From: Bacteroidales bacterium
GTDB taxonomy: Bacteria; Bacteroidota; Bacteroidia; Bacteroidales; G3-4614
Length of the DNA: 64,000 bases
NCBI GenBank assembly: GCA_015061035.1
Contig: SUXK01000004.1
Location: 62,001 to 126,000 of the forward strand
Direction of reading: 5' to 3'
Shown here: positions 8,259 through 19,300 of the stretch, piece after piece
Numbering within the stretch: position 1 is the first letter of the stretch
Layout: the number at the start of each line of letters is the position of its first letter
Program-made: the position numbers and the translations under genes
The notes under the pieces: generated by a model
Told to the model about the DNA's origin: nothing
Databases searched by the model: none
What the model saw: the letters and a program-made list of their open reading frames with translations, nothing else

Positions 8259-11200
8259 TTATTTTTTGATAATCTTCATTGTGCGAACTGCTACTCCGTT
8301 TTCATTTAAAATACGCAAGATGTATGCTCCACTTTCACCGTTAATATCTATTCTTACTCCTTCGTTTGCTACTACTGACAATGCTTTAGACTCTATTAAA
8401 CGTCCGTCAAGTGCAACTATTTGGGCTGTGTACACACCCTCTTGTGTAAACATAATGTTTACGAAATCGGTGAATGGGTTAGGATATACTCCCATCTCCT
8501 CTACTATGGCATCTTCTAATCCTGATTCTGCAGTTACTGTAATAAAGTCTATTGTTTTAGTGTCGCTACCCCACATATTTTCAAGAGTTAATTTTGGAGT
8601 ATATTGACCCTCTGCTGAGTATGAAACTTTTGCTGTTCCTGCTACAAGTGTTCCACCTGTTTCTGATAATGTTCCAGGTGCTACATCCCATTTTGCAGTT
8701 GTTTTAACCTCTAATGTTCCAGGAAGAATTGGCATACCCAACTGTTCGTTATTTACGGCTCTTGTCTCGCAATATGCTGGTCCGTCTCCTGTTATCTTCT
8801 CTACATATTGAGCATACTTGGTAGCTCCTGCTGTTCCACGGTTAGCAAATGATTCTCCATCACTTTCGAGTGTTTCAAAATCCCAGTATCCTAATAATCC
8901 GCTTGGAATTGTTGCTCCTGTTGCATATCCTTTCATTGCTGTCTTAACCTCTGAATCTGTTAATACACGATCCCATACTTGGAAGTCATCAATCCAGCCT
9001 GTAAATCCAGCCTTATATACTCCAGCTCCTCCAATATATACATCACCATTCATTCTTTGTCCGTTATTCTCAACTTCGTAGTCTTTTGATGATGCTACAA
9101 GACGTCCATTGAAATACATTTTTTCGCTTCCATCTGTATCTAATGTTATTGCAATGTGTGTCCATTGGTCAAGGTTTACGCTATATCCTGTTGACATCAT
9201 ACCATCACGTGGTACATCGTGAGCATCCCATCCATATACATTAAACGATATCTCATTTTCAGCATGCTCGTTTGCAACTGTATATGAAACAGAATGAGCT
9301 GTAACTTTAGGTCTTATTTGTACCCAGAAGTCTCCCCAGTTGTCGTGTGGCCATACATCTGTAAATGTTGTTTTGCTTATAAGGTTAGTTCCTTGTGTAT
9401 CGTGAGATATAGACTCTGTTTTAAACCACATCATATAGGTATATGGTGCTGTTCCTTTCAATGAAGGGAATCGCAACATATATGGATCGTCAACTTTTAC
9501 ACTACGCGATACTTTACCTTCGCCTAATCGTTCTGCTATGTATGACAAATTGATTTTTTCATTTGTATTTGCAGATGTTTTATCTGCTGTTAGAGACTCA
9601 ATTAAAGGCATTGTTCCTGTACTCTCTGGAGATATTTGAATTAATCCGCGAGTGTATGATTCATTTGTTCCTGATGTAATCTTAACGTCATACATTCCTA
9701 CTTCTGGAAGGGATGTTGTTACTCCTGATGCATTATTAACTGTTTTAACTGTCTCTCCTGTTGCAGAGTTTATTATTGTCCAAGTTGCTGTTTGATGGTT
9801 GGGATCTACAAATTTAACCGAGAACTCTTCGTTTGGTTTGATTACTGGTTTATCAACCTCTGTTCCTTCTATAATTACTGGTGCTGGCAATGACATCTCT
9901 TGTCCCCACGCAATTGTAGATTCTTTTCGTCCGTCTAAACTTACAGCACTTACTCCTACTTGTATTTTACCTCCTAACTCTGCATCGTATGGTGCTGATA
10001 CTACGTAAGATGCCCATGATGTTGTTGATGTACAAAGTTTAGGTTCTCCGCCTGCTTGACGTACATATATTTTGTAGAACCAAGTGTTTACATCACTATT
10101 ATAGATAGTTTGGTACGCTTGACGTCCTGCCGCTTTTGTATCATTGCTTGTCATATCAAATACAACTTTTACGTCAGCTCCTTTATAGTTATATGAAAGG
10201 ACTTCTGATGATAAAATTTTTGGTGCTGAAGGTGCTGCTATAACTCCGGGTTTTCCTCTTGTTAATGCTATCTCACCAATAAGCACTTTGAAATCAGATG
10301 ATGTATCCTCAAATTTTAATCCTAATAGACATATAACATCGTTTTGTAATTTTATACCATTACGTCCGCTGGTTATCTGAATTTGTTTTTCAACCCATTT
10401 TCCTATTTCTGTGCTTGATGTGATATTTGCGATAGACGCTGACACCTCAGTTTTAGGTGCAGACTCTACTGAACATGCCCAAGAGATTTTTCCTGTTCCT
10501 GAAAGCACTTTATAACGAATTGTTAAATAATCTCCTGTTGTATTTGTTGGGTATTTTGTTTTGAAGAGTTGCAAATATGCTTGGTCTGTTTCTCCGTTAA
10601 TTTCTAAAGATGTTCCGCCATACCATGAGTCATTCCAATTAAATACTGCCTCCATATCGGTTGTTGCCTCTGTTGCATCTTTACCCATAAAGCTACTTGT
10701 CCACCACCAACGCCATGTGGGCAAATAGTCTTGCATTCCTAGATTATACCATACTCCATTATATGCAATTTCGCCATTCTCTTTCCAGAATTGTCCGTTA
10801 CCCATATTGAAATATGTAACAAATGGGTCTGTTGCCAAACTTCCTCCATCTTGAGGTGTTAAGGTACTACGAGCTGTAATGAAACTTGAAAATCCGTGGA
10901 AAGTTGTTGATTTTGAAGTATGACATAATAGATTTGTTACTGGAGGTGTGTTTACCGGGTTATATGATGCTCCTGTAAATACGTTCTCACTAATTTTTTG
11001 GTAAGTTAGTTGTTTTTGAACAGGAGTTGATCCATTTTCTCCTTGATTAATAAAAATCATATTAGTGTTGTGGGCTCCCCAAATACCAAATGATACTTTG
11101 TAATCTTGTAGTGCCACCCATGATGCTTGCGAACGACCTTGGAAGTCCATTCCTCCATATACATCATATCCTGAGCGACCTTTTCCTTCGGCTGTTGTTT

Positions 11201-12050
11201 GTGATGTGCTTAATTGGCTTGAACCCCAGTTATAGTTCAAGAAGTATGCATCTGATACTTTTTTTCCATTATAGTGGAACCACTCTACACAACCGCTGTT
11301 AAGCACACTATAATCTCCGTAACTTCCTCCATTTGATGTAAATGAATACCATGCATTATTGAAAGGTACTCCGTAAGCCTCAGCATTTGCATAACAATCT
11401 CCCATCATATTTTTGAAACCTGTTGGATTCAAAAGACCCCATGAGAATTCTGAGTTAAATCCTATTCCATCTACACCGTAGTAACGAAGGTATTTAAGCA
11501 ATTTCTCATATCCACCATTTACAAGGGCATTGATGTTTGATCCGTGACCTCCATCATTTGGTGATGGTCCTGCTCCAAATGGTACTGATGCTACACAACC
11601 TGAACGTACTCCATTTTTGTGACATACATCAAGGAAGGCTGCTGGTACTTGGATTAATGGTGCTGTCCAGTTTCCGTATATATCGGTGTAACTCCACATT
11701 GAATATGCCTCTCCGTTAAAAAAATATGATGGAAGGGCATTCCATGATGATTCGTTTATTGGACACCACCACAAAACTTTACGTTCTGGATCAAGTGACT
11801 CTTTTACTTGTGTTGCTGTAAATGTAAAACGTTTGCGTGGTTTTACACGAGAGATAAAGAATTGTTCGTTTGCTGCTGCTTTAGAATCACCATTATACAA
11901 TGGGGTTCCTGGTTGCCAATTTTGGTATGCTTGATACCAACTAATTGAACTTCCCATCTCAACATATTTGTCGTGAGAAGGTACTGTTTGTGCAAATACG
12001 CTTCCTGCGTACATTGCAATGACCAAAGTCATCAATAGTAATTTTTTCAT
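8259..12050 (-). CDS. Secreted GH85 endo-beta-N-acetylglucosaminidase, copy B (divergent)
   Basis: Same architecture as copy A: signal peptide (MKKLLLMTLVIAMYAGSVFA), GH85 barrel with VLWWCPINESSWNALPSYFF, DVCHKNGVRSG and the catalytic motif N199-S-E201, accessory beta domains, a LamG-like domain (~900-1090) and a type A T9SS sorting domain beginning at VYPNPFTDF. At 1,263 residues it is the shortest and clearly the most divergent of the four. It has NESSW where the others have GGDGW, a glycine-rich loop GAGPSPNDGGHGS after the barrel strand, and a shorter segment before the LamG domain. It keeps its own full promoter and terminator. Divergence with catalytic residues retained suggests a different glycan preference; that is inference. 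Confidence 0.8.
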   Translation of the reverse strand: MKKLLLMTLVIAMYAGSVFAQTVPSHDKYVEMGSSISWYQAYQNWQPGTPLYNGDSKAAANEQFFISRVKPRKRFTFTATQVKESLDPERKVLWWCPINESSWNALPSYFFNGEAYSMWSYTDIYGNWTAPLIQVPAAFLDVCHKNGVRSGCVASVPFGAGPSPNDGGHGSNINALVNGGYEKLLKYLRYYGVDGIGFNSEFSWGLLNPTGFKNMMGDCYANAEAYGVPFNNAWYSFTSNGGSYGDYSVLNSGCVEWFHYNGKKVSDAYFLNYNWGSSQLSTSQTTAEGKGRSGYDVYGGMDFQGRSQASWVALQDYKVSFGIWGAHNTNMIFINQGENGSTPVQKQLTYQKISENVFTGASYNPVNTPPVTNLLCHTSKSTTFHGFSSFITARSTLTPQDGGSLATDPFVTYFNMGNGQFWKENGEIAYNGVWYNLGMQDYLPTWRWWWTSSFMGKDATEATTDMEAVFNWNDSWYGGTSLEINGETDQAYLQLFKTKYPTNTTGDYLTIRYKVLSGTGKISWACSVESAPKTEVSASIANITSSTEIGKWVEKQIQITSGRNGIKLQNDVICLLGLKFEDTSSDFKVLIGEIALTRGKPGVIAAPSAPKILSSEVLSYNYKGADVKVVFDMTSNDTKAAGRQAYQTIYNSDVNTWFYKIYVRQAGGEPKLCTSTTSWASYVVSAPYDAELGGKIQVGVSAVSLDGRKESTIAWGQEMSLPAPVIIEGTEVDKPVIKPNEEFSVKFVDPNHQTATWTIINSATGETVKTVNNASGVTTSLPEVGMYDVKITSGTNESYTRGLIQISPESTGTMPLIESLTADKTSANTNEKINLSYIAERLGEGKVSRSVKVDDPYMLRFPSLKGTAPYTYMMWFKTESISHDTQGTNLISKTTFTDVWPHDNWGDFWVQIRPKVTAHSVSYTVANEHAENEISFNVYGWDAHDVPRDGMMSTGYSVNLDQWTHIAITLDTDGSEKMYFNGRLVASSKDYEVENNGQRMNGDVYIGGAGVYKAGFTGWIDDFQVWDRVLTDSEVKTAMKGYATGATIPSGLLGYWDFETLESDGESFANRGTAGATKYAQYVEKITGDGPAYCETRAVNNEQLGMPILPGTLEVKTTAKWDVAPGTLSETGGTLVAGTAKVSYSAEGQYTPKLTLENMWGSDTKTIDFITVTAESGLEDAIVEEMGVYPNPFTDFVNIMFTQEGVYTAQIVALDGRLIESKALSVVANEGVRIDINGESGAYILRILNENGVAVRTMKIIKK

Positions 12051-12164
12051 TTATAAATTTTATTTAAAGAATGTTTTTATGCTCAAACTCCTATATTTTA
12101 AGTATATGCACTTTTGAATAGTTGAAAAAGATCATACTATTCATAGTACGCTATACTCCAATTA

Positions 12165-12196
12165 CAAAATTATTTATTTTTATTTGTTTTTACAAA
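12165..12196 (-). promoter_or_regulatory. Promoter of GH85 copy B (-33 TTTG, N20, -7 TAATTTTG)
   Basis: On the minus strand TTTG (12196-12193) is followed after 20 bases by TAATTTTG (12172-12165), an excellent match to the Bacteroidota promoter. The predicted leader of ~110 bases holds the perfect inverted repeat TACTAT-TC-ATAGTA at 12135-12148. Confidence 0.65.
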
Positions 12197-12236
12197 TTAT
12201 TTATGTTATAATTTATTTAATTTTAGTTTAAATAAT

Positions 12237-12272
12237 AAAAAGGGCTACACCTCACAAACGTGTAACCCTTTT
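12237..12272 (-). terminator. Terminator of GH85 copy C
   Basis: AAAAGGGCTACAC and GTGTAACCCTTTT pair (one mismatch) around CTCACAAAC. On the minus strand a T-rich tail follows. It lies 24 bases after the stop of copy C. Confidence 0.8.
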
Positions 12273-12295
12273 ATTGATTAATATTTAAGTTTATT

Positions 12296-15200
12296 CTACT
12301 TCTTGATTAACTTCAAAGTACGAACTGCTGTTCCGTTTGTGTTCTTGATTTTAATGATATACATTCCTTTTTCTCCATTAATATCAACGCGAACATACTC
12401 ATTTGCTGTGGCACTTACTTGTTTACTCTCTATCAATTTACCATCAAGAGCTATAATCTCAATTGTATATGTTCCCTCTTTTGCAAATGAAAGATTAACA
12501 AAATCGGTGAATGGGTTAGGATATACTCCCATCTCTTCTATCACTGACTCCTCAACTCCATCAGGCCATGGAACTACTACTATATCTACAACCTCAGTAT
12601 CACTTCCCCACATATTTTTAAGGGTTAACCCTGCGGTGTATGTTCCTGTTGCATTGTATGAGATTATTGATTTAGTATCTGTTTGACCTACCACTGTTGC
12701 ACTTGGCAAATTCCACTCTTGTTCGGTTGTAACCTTTACTGCTCCTGTAATCATTGGATTTCCTAACTCATTGGGCGAGAATGGAAGATTTTGCTCTACT
12801 TTTCCAGCATCAGTATCTTTCATTGTTATATACGCTGCTGTATATGATGCTCCTTTATTACCTTTATTTAGGAATACAACATTTCCTCCTTCTTCTGTTG
12901 TCTCTTCAAATGTCCAATATCCTTGTAATCCGTTTGGTGCTGTTGTATATCCCTTCATTGCTGTTTGTATCTCTGTATCTGTTAATACTCGATCCCATAC
13001 TTGGAATTCGTCTACCCAGCCATTAAAACCTGCTTTGTAGACATTTGAGCCTCCTACATATACATTACTTTCGCCTTTGCGAACTCCATTAGTTGTAATT
13101 TTATTTGTTGTTGTTTCGGCAACTTTCTTACCATTGAAATACATTTTTTGTTTTCCATCTGTTTCAAATGTTACCGCAATGTGAGTCCACTGTCCCTCTT
13201 TTACACTATGGTCGTTTGACATCATGTTACTGTTGGGTACATCGTGCTCTGTCCAACCATATGTATTGAATGATATTTCATTTGCAGGGTGTACTCTGTC
13301 AGAATATGTACTTCCTCCTACCTCTTTGTTTGCCATCATTTCAGGACGTATTGTTACCCAGAAGTCTCCCCAGTTTCCATGAGGCCACATATCTTCAATA
13401 TCTCTCTTGTCAAGCAAGTTTGTTCCTTGATTGTTATGTGTTAGTTTTTCTGCTTTAAACCACATCATATAGGTATATGGACGTGATTGTACTACTGCGG
13501 GGAAACGTAACATATTTGGATCTTCTACTTTTACAGCTCGTGATACTGATCCTTCGCCTAAACGAGATGTTGTTGCTGTTAGAGTTATATTATCATCTTT
13601 ATAGGCTTGTGTTTTATTTGCTGTTAGAGAGCCAATAACGGGTATTGCTCCTGTTTCATCGGGTGATACTTGGATAATTCCTCGAGTGTATGCCACTGTT
13701 CCGTCCGAGTTTGTAATCTTAATATCGTATGATCCTGTTGTTGGTAACGACATTGTGATTGATGTTGTATTTGTAAATGTTTGTATTGATGCTCCAGTTA
13801 GGGAATTTATTACCTCCCATGTTGCTGCGGCATGGTTTGGATCGGTATATTTCAATGTAAATTCTTCGTTTACTTTGATTATTGGTTTGTCTATTTCTGT
13901 TCCCTCAACAATTGTTGGTTCAATTGATGTTGGATACAACCATTCGCCCCATGCAATTTCAGACTCTGTTTCATAATCTAAACTTACTGCCGATACTCCA
14001 ATACGCAAACCTCCACCTTTTACTGCATCGTAAGGTGCCGCTACTACGTATGATGCCCAAGAGGTTGTTCCTGTAAATACTTTTGCTTCTTCTCCTTCTT
14101 GTTGGGTGTAGATACGGAAATACGATGTTTCTACTTCGTTATTATATATAGGCTCCCATGCTTTTTTTGCCTCGCCTGAATATGCATCATTCATATTGTA
14201 GATAATCTTCATATCTACTCCTTTGTAGTTGCGAGCCATCATACGACTCTTCTCTACTGTTGGTGCTAATGGTCTATTTGAATTTCCTACTTTACCACGA
14301 GTTAATGAGATTTGTCCGATTAATACTTTATAATCATCACTGGTATTTTGGAATTTTAAACCTATCTGTGCTATCACTTTATCGTTAAGTTTTATTCCTG
14401 AACGTCCACCAATGGGTGTTTCAACTGTTATCCATCCATTTTCATCTGGATCAGCATTTGTTTTAATATCTTTTGAAACTTCAATTGATGCGGCATCCCA
14501 CTCTGAACATGCCCATGCCATTGATCCTGTTCCTGATAAAACTTTATAACGGATTGTTAGATAGTCGTTTTGTTTTACTTCGTATTTGGTTTTGAAAAGT
14601 TGCAAATATGTTTCATCTGTTCCTCCTGATATTTGCAAACATGAACCTCCGAACCACGCATCGTCCCAAGTAAACTCTGCTTTTAAGTCATTACTAACCT
14701 CTTCTGCGGTTCTTCCCATATATGTTTTTGTAAACCACCAACGCCATGTTGGTAAAAAGTCTTGTATTCCAAGGTTGTACCATTCGGTATTGGCTTGTCG
14801 TTCTCCTTCTACGTTAAAGAAGAATCCGTTACCCAGATTGAAATTTGTTACAAAGGGATCGGCCGATAGGTCTTTTCCATCTTGACACATCAATGAACTT
14901 CTTGCTGTTATTAATTGAGCCCATCCCCAAGCATCTTCTGCTGTTGAGTTAAATTTGGTTGTTTCTGACATTGCTGGAGGGTTTACAGGGTTATTGCTTG
15001 ATCCTGTAAATACATTCTCCATTATTTTCATATATGTTTGTTGCATTTGCAATGGTGTTGATCCTCTCTCACCACGTTGCTCATATATCATATTTCGATT
15101 GTGCGCACCCCATAATCCTAATGAAATTCTATAATTGGGTAGTATTAACCAATTTTGCAATGAGTATCCTGCTTGATAGTCAACTCCCATATATACATCA

Positions 15201-16129
15201 TATGATGAACGATTTGGAAAATAGTTCTCGACACATGTTTGTGAATATGATGGTGCAGCATAGTAGTTTGTAAAGTATGCTGTTGATGTTGGTTTTCCTT
15301 CGTAATCGAACCAATCTTTATTGTTTTCATTCAACGCCGAAGAACCTCCGCAAAATCCAGAATTGTTTGTTAACGAATACCAACAGTTGTGAAATGGTAC
15401 TCCGTACTCAGCTGCTCCTGTATAGCAATCTCCTAAAAATTTTTTCATTGCTGTGTGGAATTCGTAGCCTGCATATGGTCCTGACCCACTTAATGTTCCT
15501 CGCCATGAGAACTCCGAATTAAATCCTATTCCATCAATTCCATAGTATTTCAAATATTTTAGGAATTTATCTGCTCCTCCTGCATCGGATACTAATTTAT
15601 TTAAATAATATCCATGCCCGCTTGCATCTGTACAATAGATATTTGCTGCCCATGGTACAGCCGCAAGACATGATATTTGTACTCCATTTTTGTGACAAAC
15701 ATCAAGCATTGGTGCTGGCACACTTACAAAAGGTGCTGTCCAGTTTCCATATATATCGGTATAACTCCACATTGTCCAAAGTTCTCCGCCAAAATAGTAT
15801 GATGATAATGCATTCCATCCGTCTCCTCCAATTGGACACCACCACAATAGTTTACGATCTGAGTTTTGTTCAGGACGAACTTGGGTTTGTGCATTAGTAA
15901 ATCTTTGACGTGGCTTTACTCGAGAAATAGTAAAATTTTCATTCTCCTCTGCCTCTGTGTCGAGTCCTTGATAGAATGCTCTACCTGGCGACCAAGCTGC
16001 ATATGCATCTCCCCAATTTACTGTTTCTGACCCAATTTTTACATATTGTTCATGTTGGGGACATGACTGAGAATAAGTTAACATTGGTAATAGCATACCT
16101 AATGTTGCAATTAGTAATCCCTTTTTCAT
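12296..16129 (-). CDS. Secreted GH85 endo-beta-N-acetylglucosaminidase, copy C (T9SS cargo)
   Basis: Third paralogue, 1,277 residues. Signal peptide ~1-20 (MKKGLLIATLGMLLPMLTYS), then the GH85 barrel with LLWWCPIGGDGWNALSSYYF, YGNWTAP, DVCHKNGVQIS and the catalytic motif N204-S-E206, followed by the VYMGVDYQAG strand and the WYNLGIQDFLPTWRWW segment characteristic of the end of the GH85 catalytic region. Then come the beta-sandwich (DAWFGGSCLQISGG), Fn3/PKD-like domains, a LamG-like domain (WTHIAVTFETDG, MYFNGKKVAE) and the T9SS type A sorting domain (GVYPNPFTDFVNLSF to the C-terminal LKLIKK). It has its own -7 box and terminator. It resembles copies A and D much more than B along most of its length. 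Confidence 0.8.
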   Translation of the reverse strand: MKKGLLIATLGMLLPMLTYSQSCPQHEQYVKIGSETVNWGDAYAAWSPGRAFYQGLDTEAEENENFTISRVKPRQRFTNAQTQVRPEQNSDRKLLWWCPIGGDGWNALSSYYFGGELWTMWSYTDIYGNWTAPFVSVPAPMLDVCHKNGVQISCLAAVPWAANIYCTDASGHGYYLNKLVSDAGGADKFLKYLKYYGIDGIGFNSEFSWRGTLSGSGPYAGYEFHTAMKKFLGDCYTGAAEYGVPFHNCWYSLTNNSGFCGGSSALNENNKDWFDYEGKPTSTAYFTNYYAAPSYSQTCVENYFPNRSSYDVYMGVDYQAGYSLQNWLILPNYRISLGLWGAHNRNMIYEQRGERGSTPLQMQQTYMKIMENVFTGSSNNPVNPPAMSETTKFNSTAEDAWGWAQLITARSSLMCQDGKDLSADPFVTNFNLGNGFFFNVEGERQANTEWYNLGIQDFLPTWRWWFTKTYMGRTAEEVSNDLKAEFTWDDAWFGGSCLQISGGTDETYLQLFKTKYEVKQNDYLTIRYKVLSGTGSMAWACSEWDAASIEVSKDIKTNADPDENGWITVETPIGGRSGIKLNDKVIAQIGLKFQNTSDDYKVLIGQISLTRGKVGNSNRPLAPTVEKSRMMARNYKGVDMKIIYNMNDAYSGEAKKAWEPIYNNEVETSYFRIYTQQEGEEAKVFTGTTSWASYVVAAPYDAVKGGGLRIGVSAVSLDYETESEIAWGEWLYPTSIEPTIVEGTEIDKPIIKVNEEFTLKYTDPNHAAATWEVINSLTGASIQTFTNTTSITMSLPTTGSYDIKITNSDGTVAYTRGIIQVSPDETGAIPVIGSLTANKTQAYKDDNITLTATTSRLGEGSVSRAVKVEDPNMLRFPAVVQSRPYTYMMWFKAEKLTHNNQGTNLLDKRDIEDMWPHGNWGDFWVTIRPEMMANKEVGGSTYSDRVHPANEISFNTYGWTEHDVPNSNMMSNDHSVKEGQWTHIAVTFETDGKQKMYFNGKKVAETTTNKITTNGVRKGESNVYVGGSNVYKAGFNGWVDEFQVWDRVLTDTEIQTAMKGYTTAPNGLQGYWTFEETTEEGGNVVFLNKGNKGASYTAAYITMKDTDAGKVEQNLPFSPNELGNPMITGAVKVTTEQEWNLPSATVVGQTDTKSIISYNATGTYTAGLTLKNMWGSDTEVVDIVVVPWPDGVEESVIEEMGVYPNPFTDFVNLSFAKEGTYTIEIIALDGKLIESKQVSATANEYVRVDINGEKGMYIIKIKNTNGTAVRTLKLIKK

Positions 16130-16183
16130 TTTTTAATTAGTTTTATATTATGTTTTATTAAATATTATTTTACTTTAATAGTG

Positions 16184-16191
16184 CAAATATA
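16184..16191 (-). promoter_or_regulatory. -7 box (TATATTTG) for GH85 copy C
   Basis: CAAATATA on the plus strand reads TATATTTG on the minus strand, ~55 bases before the start of copy C. The same octamer is used by copy D. No -33 TTTG is evident. Confidence 0.5.
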
Positions 16192-16298
16192 GGGAGTTTT
16201 TTTTATTTTATAACATTATTTATCAATATAATCTCTTTTTTAACTTATAATCTAATAGAACTTTATATACCATTTTCAAGATGCGAAGGTATAAAACT

Positions 16299-16330
16299 AA
16301 ATAAGGGAGATGATACCATCTCCCTTATTT
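16299..16330 (-). terminator. Terminator of GH85 copy D
   Basis: A perfect 14-bp stem, AAATAAGGGAGATG against CATCTCCCTTATTT, with an ATAC loop. It lies 21 bases after the stop of copy D and before the promoter of copy C. Confidence 0.85.
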
Positions 16331-16351
16331 TATTACAGGTTGTACTAATTG

Positions 16352-19300
16352 TTATTTTTTTACCACTTTCAATGTGCGAACTGCTGCATTGTTAGCATTT
16401 AATACTTTAATAATATACATTCCTTTTTCACCATTAATATCAAGACGTACTCCCTCATTTGCAGATACGTTGATTTGTTTGCTCTCTATCAATTTACCAT
16501 CAAGGGCTACAATTTCTATCGTATATGTTCCCTCATTAGTAAAACATAGGTTTACAAAATCTGTGAATGGATTAGGATATACTCCCATCTCTTCAATTTT
16601 TGCATCTTCTATTCCGTCAAGGTTAGACACCACTACGAAATCAATAGTTCTATTGTCGCTACCCCACATATTTTTAAGTGTAAGGCCTGCTGTATATGTT
16701 CCTGCTGCATCATATACAACATTTGCGGTTGTTGAAGATACTGTAAGTGAAGCTCCCGGAGCTGTCCATTCAGCGGAAGTTGTTACTTGATAGCTTCCTC
16801 CAATCATTGGGTTACCCAATTCATCATTTGATCCGTTTACTACTGTTTGTACAACTTCTGAAGTGTTCTCTCCTTTTTGACCAACAGTTGTAATAATTGC
16901 AGCATTGTATCCAGAACCTTTTTGTCCTTTGTTGGGGAATACATTGTTACCATTAGCATCTTTTACAATCTCTTCAAATGTCCAATATCCTTGTAGTCCT
17001 GCAGGTGCTGTTGCGTAACCTTTCATTGCTGTTTTAATCTCATCATCTGTTAATACACGATCCCATACTTGGAATTCATCTACCCAACCATTGTATCCAC
17101 CTTTATAAACACTTGTTCCTCCTATATAAACTGGAGATCCTGGAGAACGAACTCCATTACTATTTATATGCTGGATTGTAGTCTCCGCAACTTTCTTACC
17201 ATTAAAGTACATTTTTTGTTTATTGTCTGTTCCGAATGTTACAGCAACGTGTGTCCATTGTCCTTCGTTTACACTATGGTCGTTTGACATCATATTTGCG
17301 TTAGGCGCATCGTGCTCTGTCCAACCATATGTATTGAATGAGATCTCATTTGCTGGATGAGGATCTGTTTGCGCTGTTCCTGATGAACTTGTTTCATAAC
17401 GGGGATATGCACCTCCATCTTGTGGATATGAACGGATTGTTACCCAAATATCTCCCCAGTTATTGTGTGGCCATACATCATTGAAACTTCTCTTATCTAT
17501 AAGGTTTGTTCCCTCTGATCCGTGTGTAAATTTATCAACCTTAAACCACATCATATATGTATAAGGACGTGAACCTACAACCTCAGGGAAGCGTAACATA
17601 TTGGGGTCTTCAACTTTAACCGAGCGTGATACTGTTCCCTCTCCTAAACGTGATGCAGTGTAATTTAACGATATTACCTCATCTACCTCTGCTTGAGTTT
17701 TGTCTGCATCTAAAGATGCAATGATTGGTAATGCTCCTGTTGCTGCAGGTGATACTTGAATAATACCACGAGTGTAAGCAACTGATGCGTCTGGGTTTGT
17801 TATCTTAATATCGTACGATCCCTCTTCAGTCAATGTCATTGTAATTGATTTTGTGTTAGGGAATGTTTGAACCGACTCTCCAGTTGCAGAATTTATTACC
17901 TCCCATGTTGCTGGTGCATGGTTTACATCAATATATTTCAATGTAAATTCTTCTCCTGCTTTGATAATAGGTTTATCTATTTCTGTTCCCTCAACAATTG
18001 TAGGAGCAATTGTCATAGGATCCATCCAATCACCCCATGCTATAAGTGACTCTGTTTCATAATCTAAACCTACTGCCGATACTCCAATACGTATTTTACC
18101 TGCATCCTCTGTTATATAAGGTGCTGATACTACGTATGCAGCCCATGATGTTGTTGCAGTGAAAACTTTGGGTTCTTTACCCTCTTGTTGTGTGTAAATA
18201 CGGAAGTATGATGTATTTACATCTGCATTATATACAGGCTCCCACGCCTCTTTGGCTGCTCCTGTATATGCGTTATCCATATTGAATATGATCATCATAT
18301 CTACACCTTTGTAGTTACGAGCCATCATTTTTGTCTTCTCAACTACTGGTGTTTGAGGTTGTTCATATGTTCCTGGTTTTCCTCTTGTAAGTGCTATTTG
18401 TCCTATTAAGACTTTGAAGTCGTCTGATGTGTCTGTAAATTTCAAACCTAATTGAGCAATTGTAGAACTTTCAAGTTTAATACCGCTACGTCCTCCAATT
18501 CCTGTATTTACTGTTGCCCAACCATTTTCATCAACTTTTGAAGAACTTATTGTTTTTTCTACAACAGTTGTCTCTGCGCCCTCTATTGAACATGCCCATG
18601 CTAATGTTCCTGTTCCTGAAAGAACTTTATAACGTATTGTTAGGTAATCTCCGGTTTTTGCTGTTTCATATTTTGTTTTGAATAGTTGCAAATATGTTTG
18701 ATCTGTTGCTCCTGAGATTTGCAAACATGAACCTCCTAACCATGCATCATCCCAAATGAACTCATATTGAAGATCATCGCTTACTTCAGCCGCTGTACGT
18801 CCCATATAAGTTGATGTTGCCCACCAACGCCATGTTGGCATAAAATCCTGCATACCGATATTATACCATTCAGTATCTGCATTACGCTCTCCTGCTACAT
18901 TAAAGAATTTTCCGTTACCTAAGTTGAAGTTTGTTACAAATGGATCTGTTGATAAATCTCCACCATCTTGACACATCAATGTACTGCGTGCTGTTATGAA
19001 TTGTGCCCATCCATAAGCGTCAGTTGACATTGAATTAAAACGAGTTGTTGTTGATATATTAGGTGGGTTAACTGGGTTTTTAGTTGAACCTGTAAACACA
19101 TTCTCCAATATCATTTGGTAAGTTTTTTGTTGTTGTACAGGATCCGATCCTCTCTCACCACGAGTCTCATATATTAGGTTGCGATTGTGTGCTCCCCAAA
19201 GTCCAATTGAAATTTTATAGTTATTCAAAGATGTCCAGTTACCTACCGGGCCTCCTGCTTGATAGTCAACTCCCATGTAAACATCATATGAAGAACGAGT

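Noticed and set aside
8233..8607. Open frames of 60-140 codons antisense to the GH85 genes (also 4143-4544, 12303-12686, 16374-16790)
   Set aside because: They lie opposite the conserved T9SS tails in all four copies and reflect codon composition of the real genes; no independent start signals or recognisable domains.
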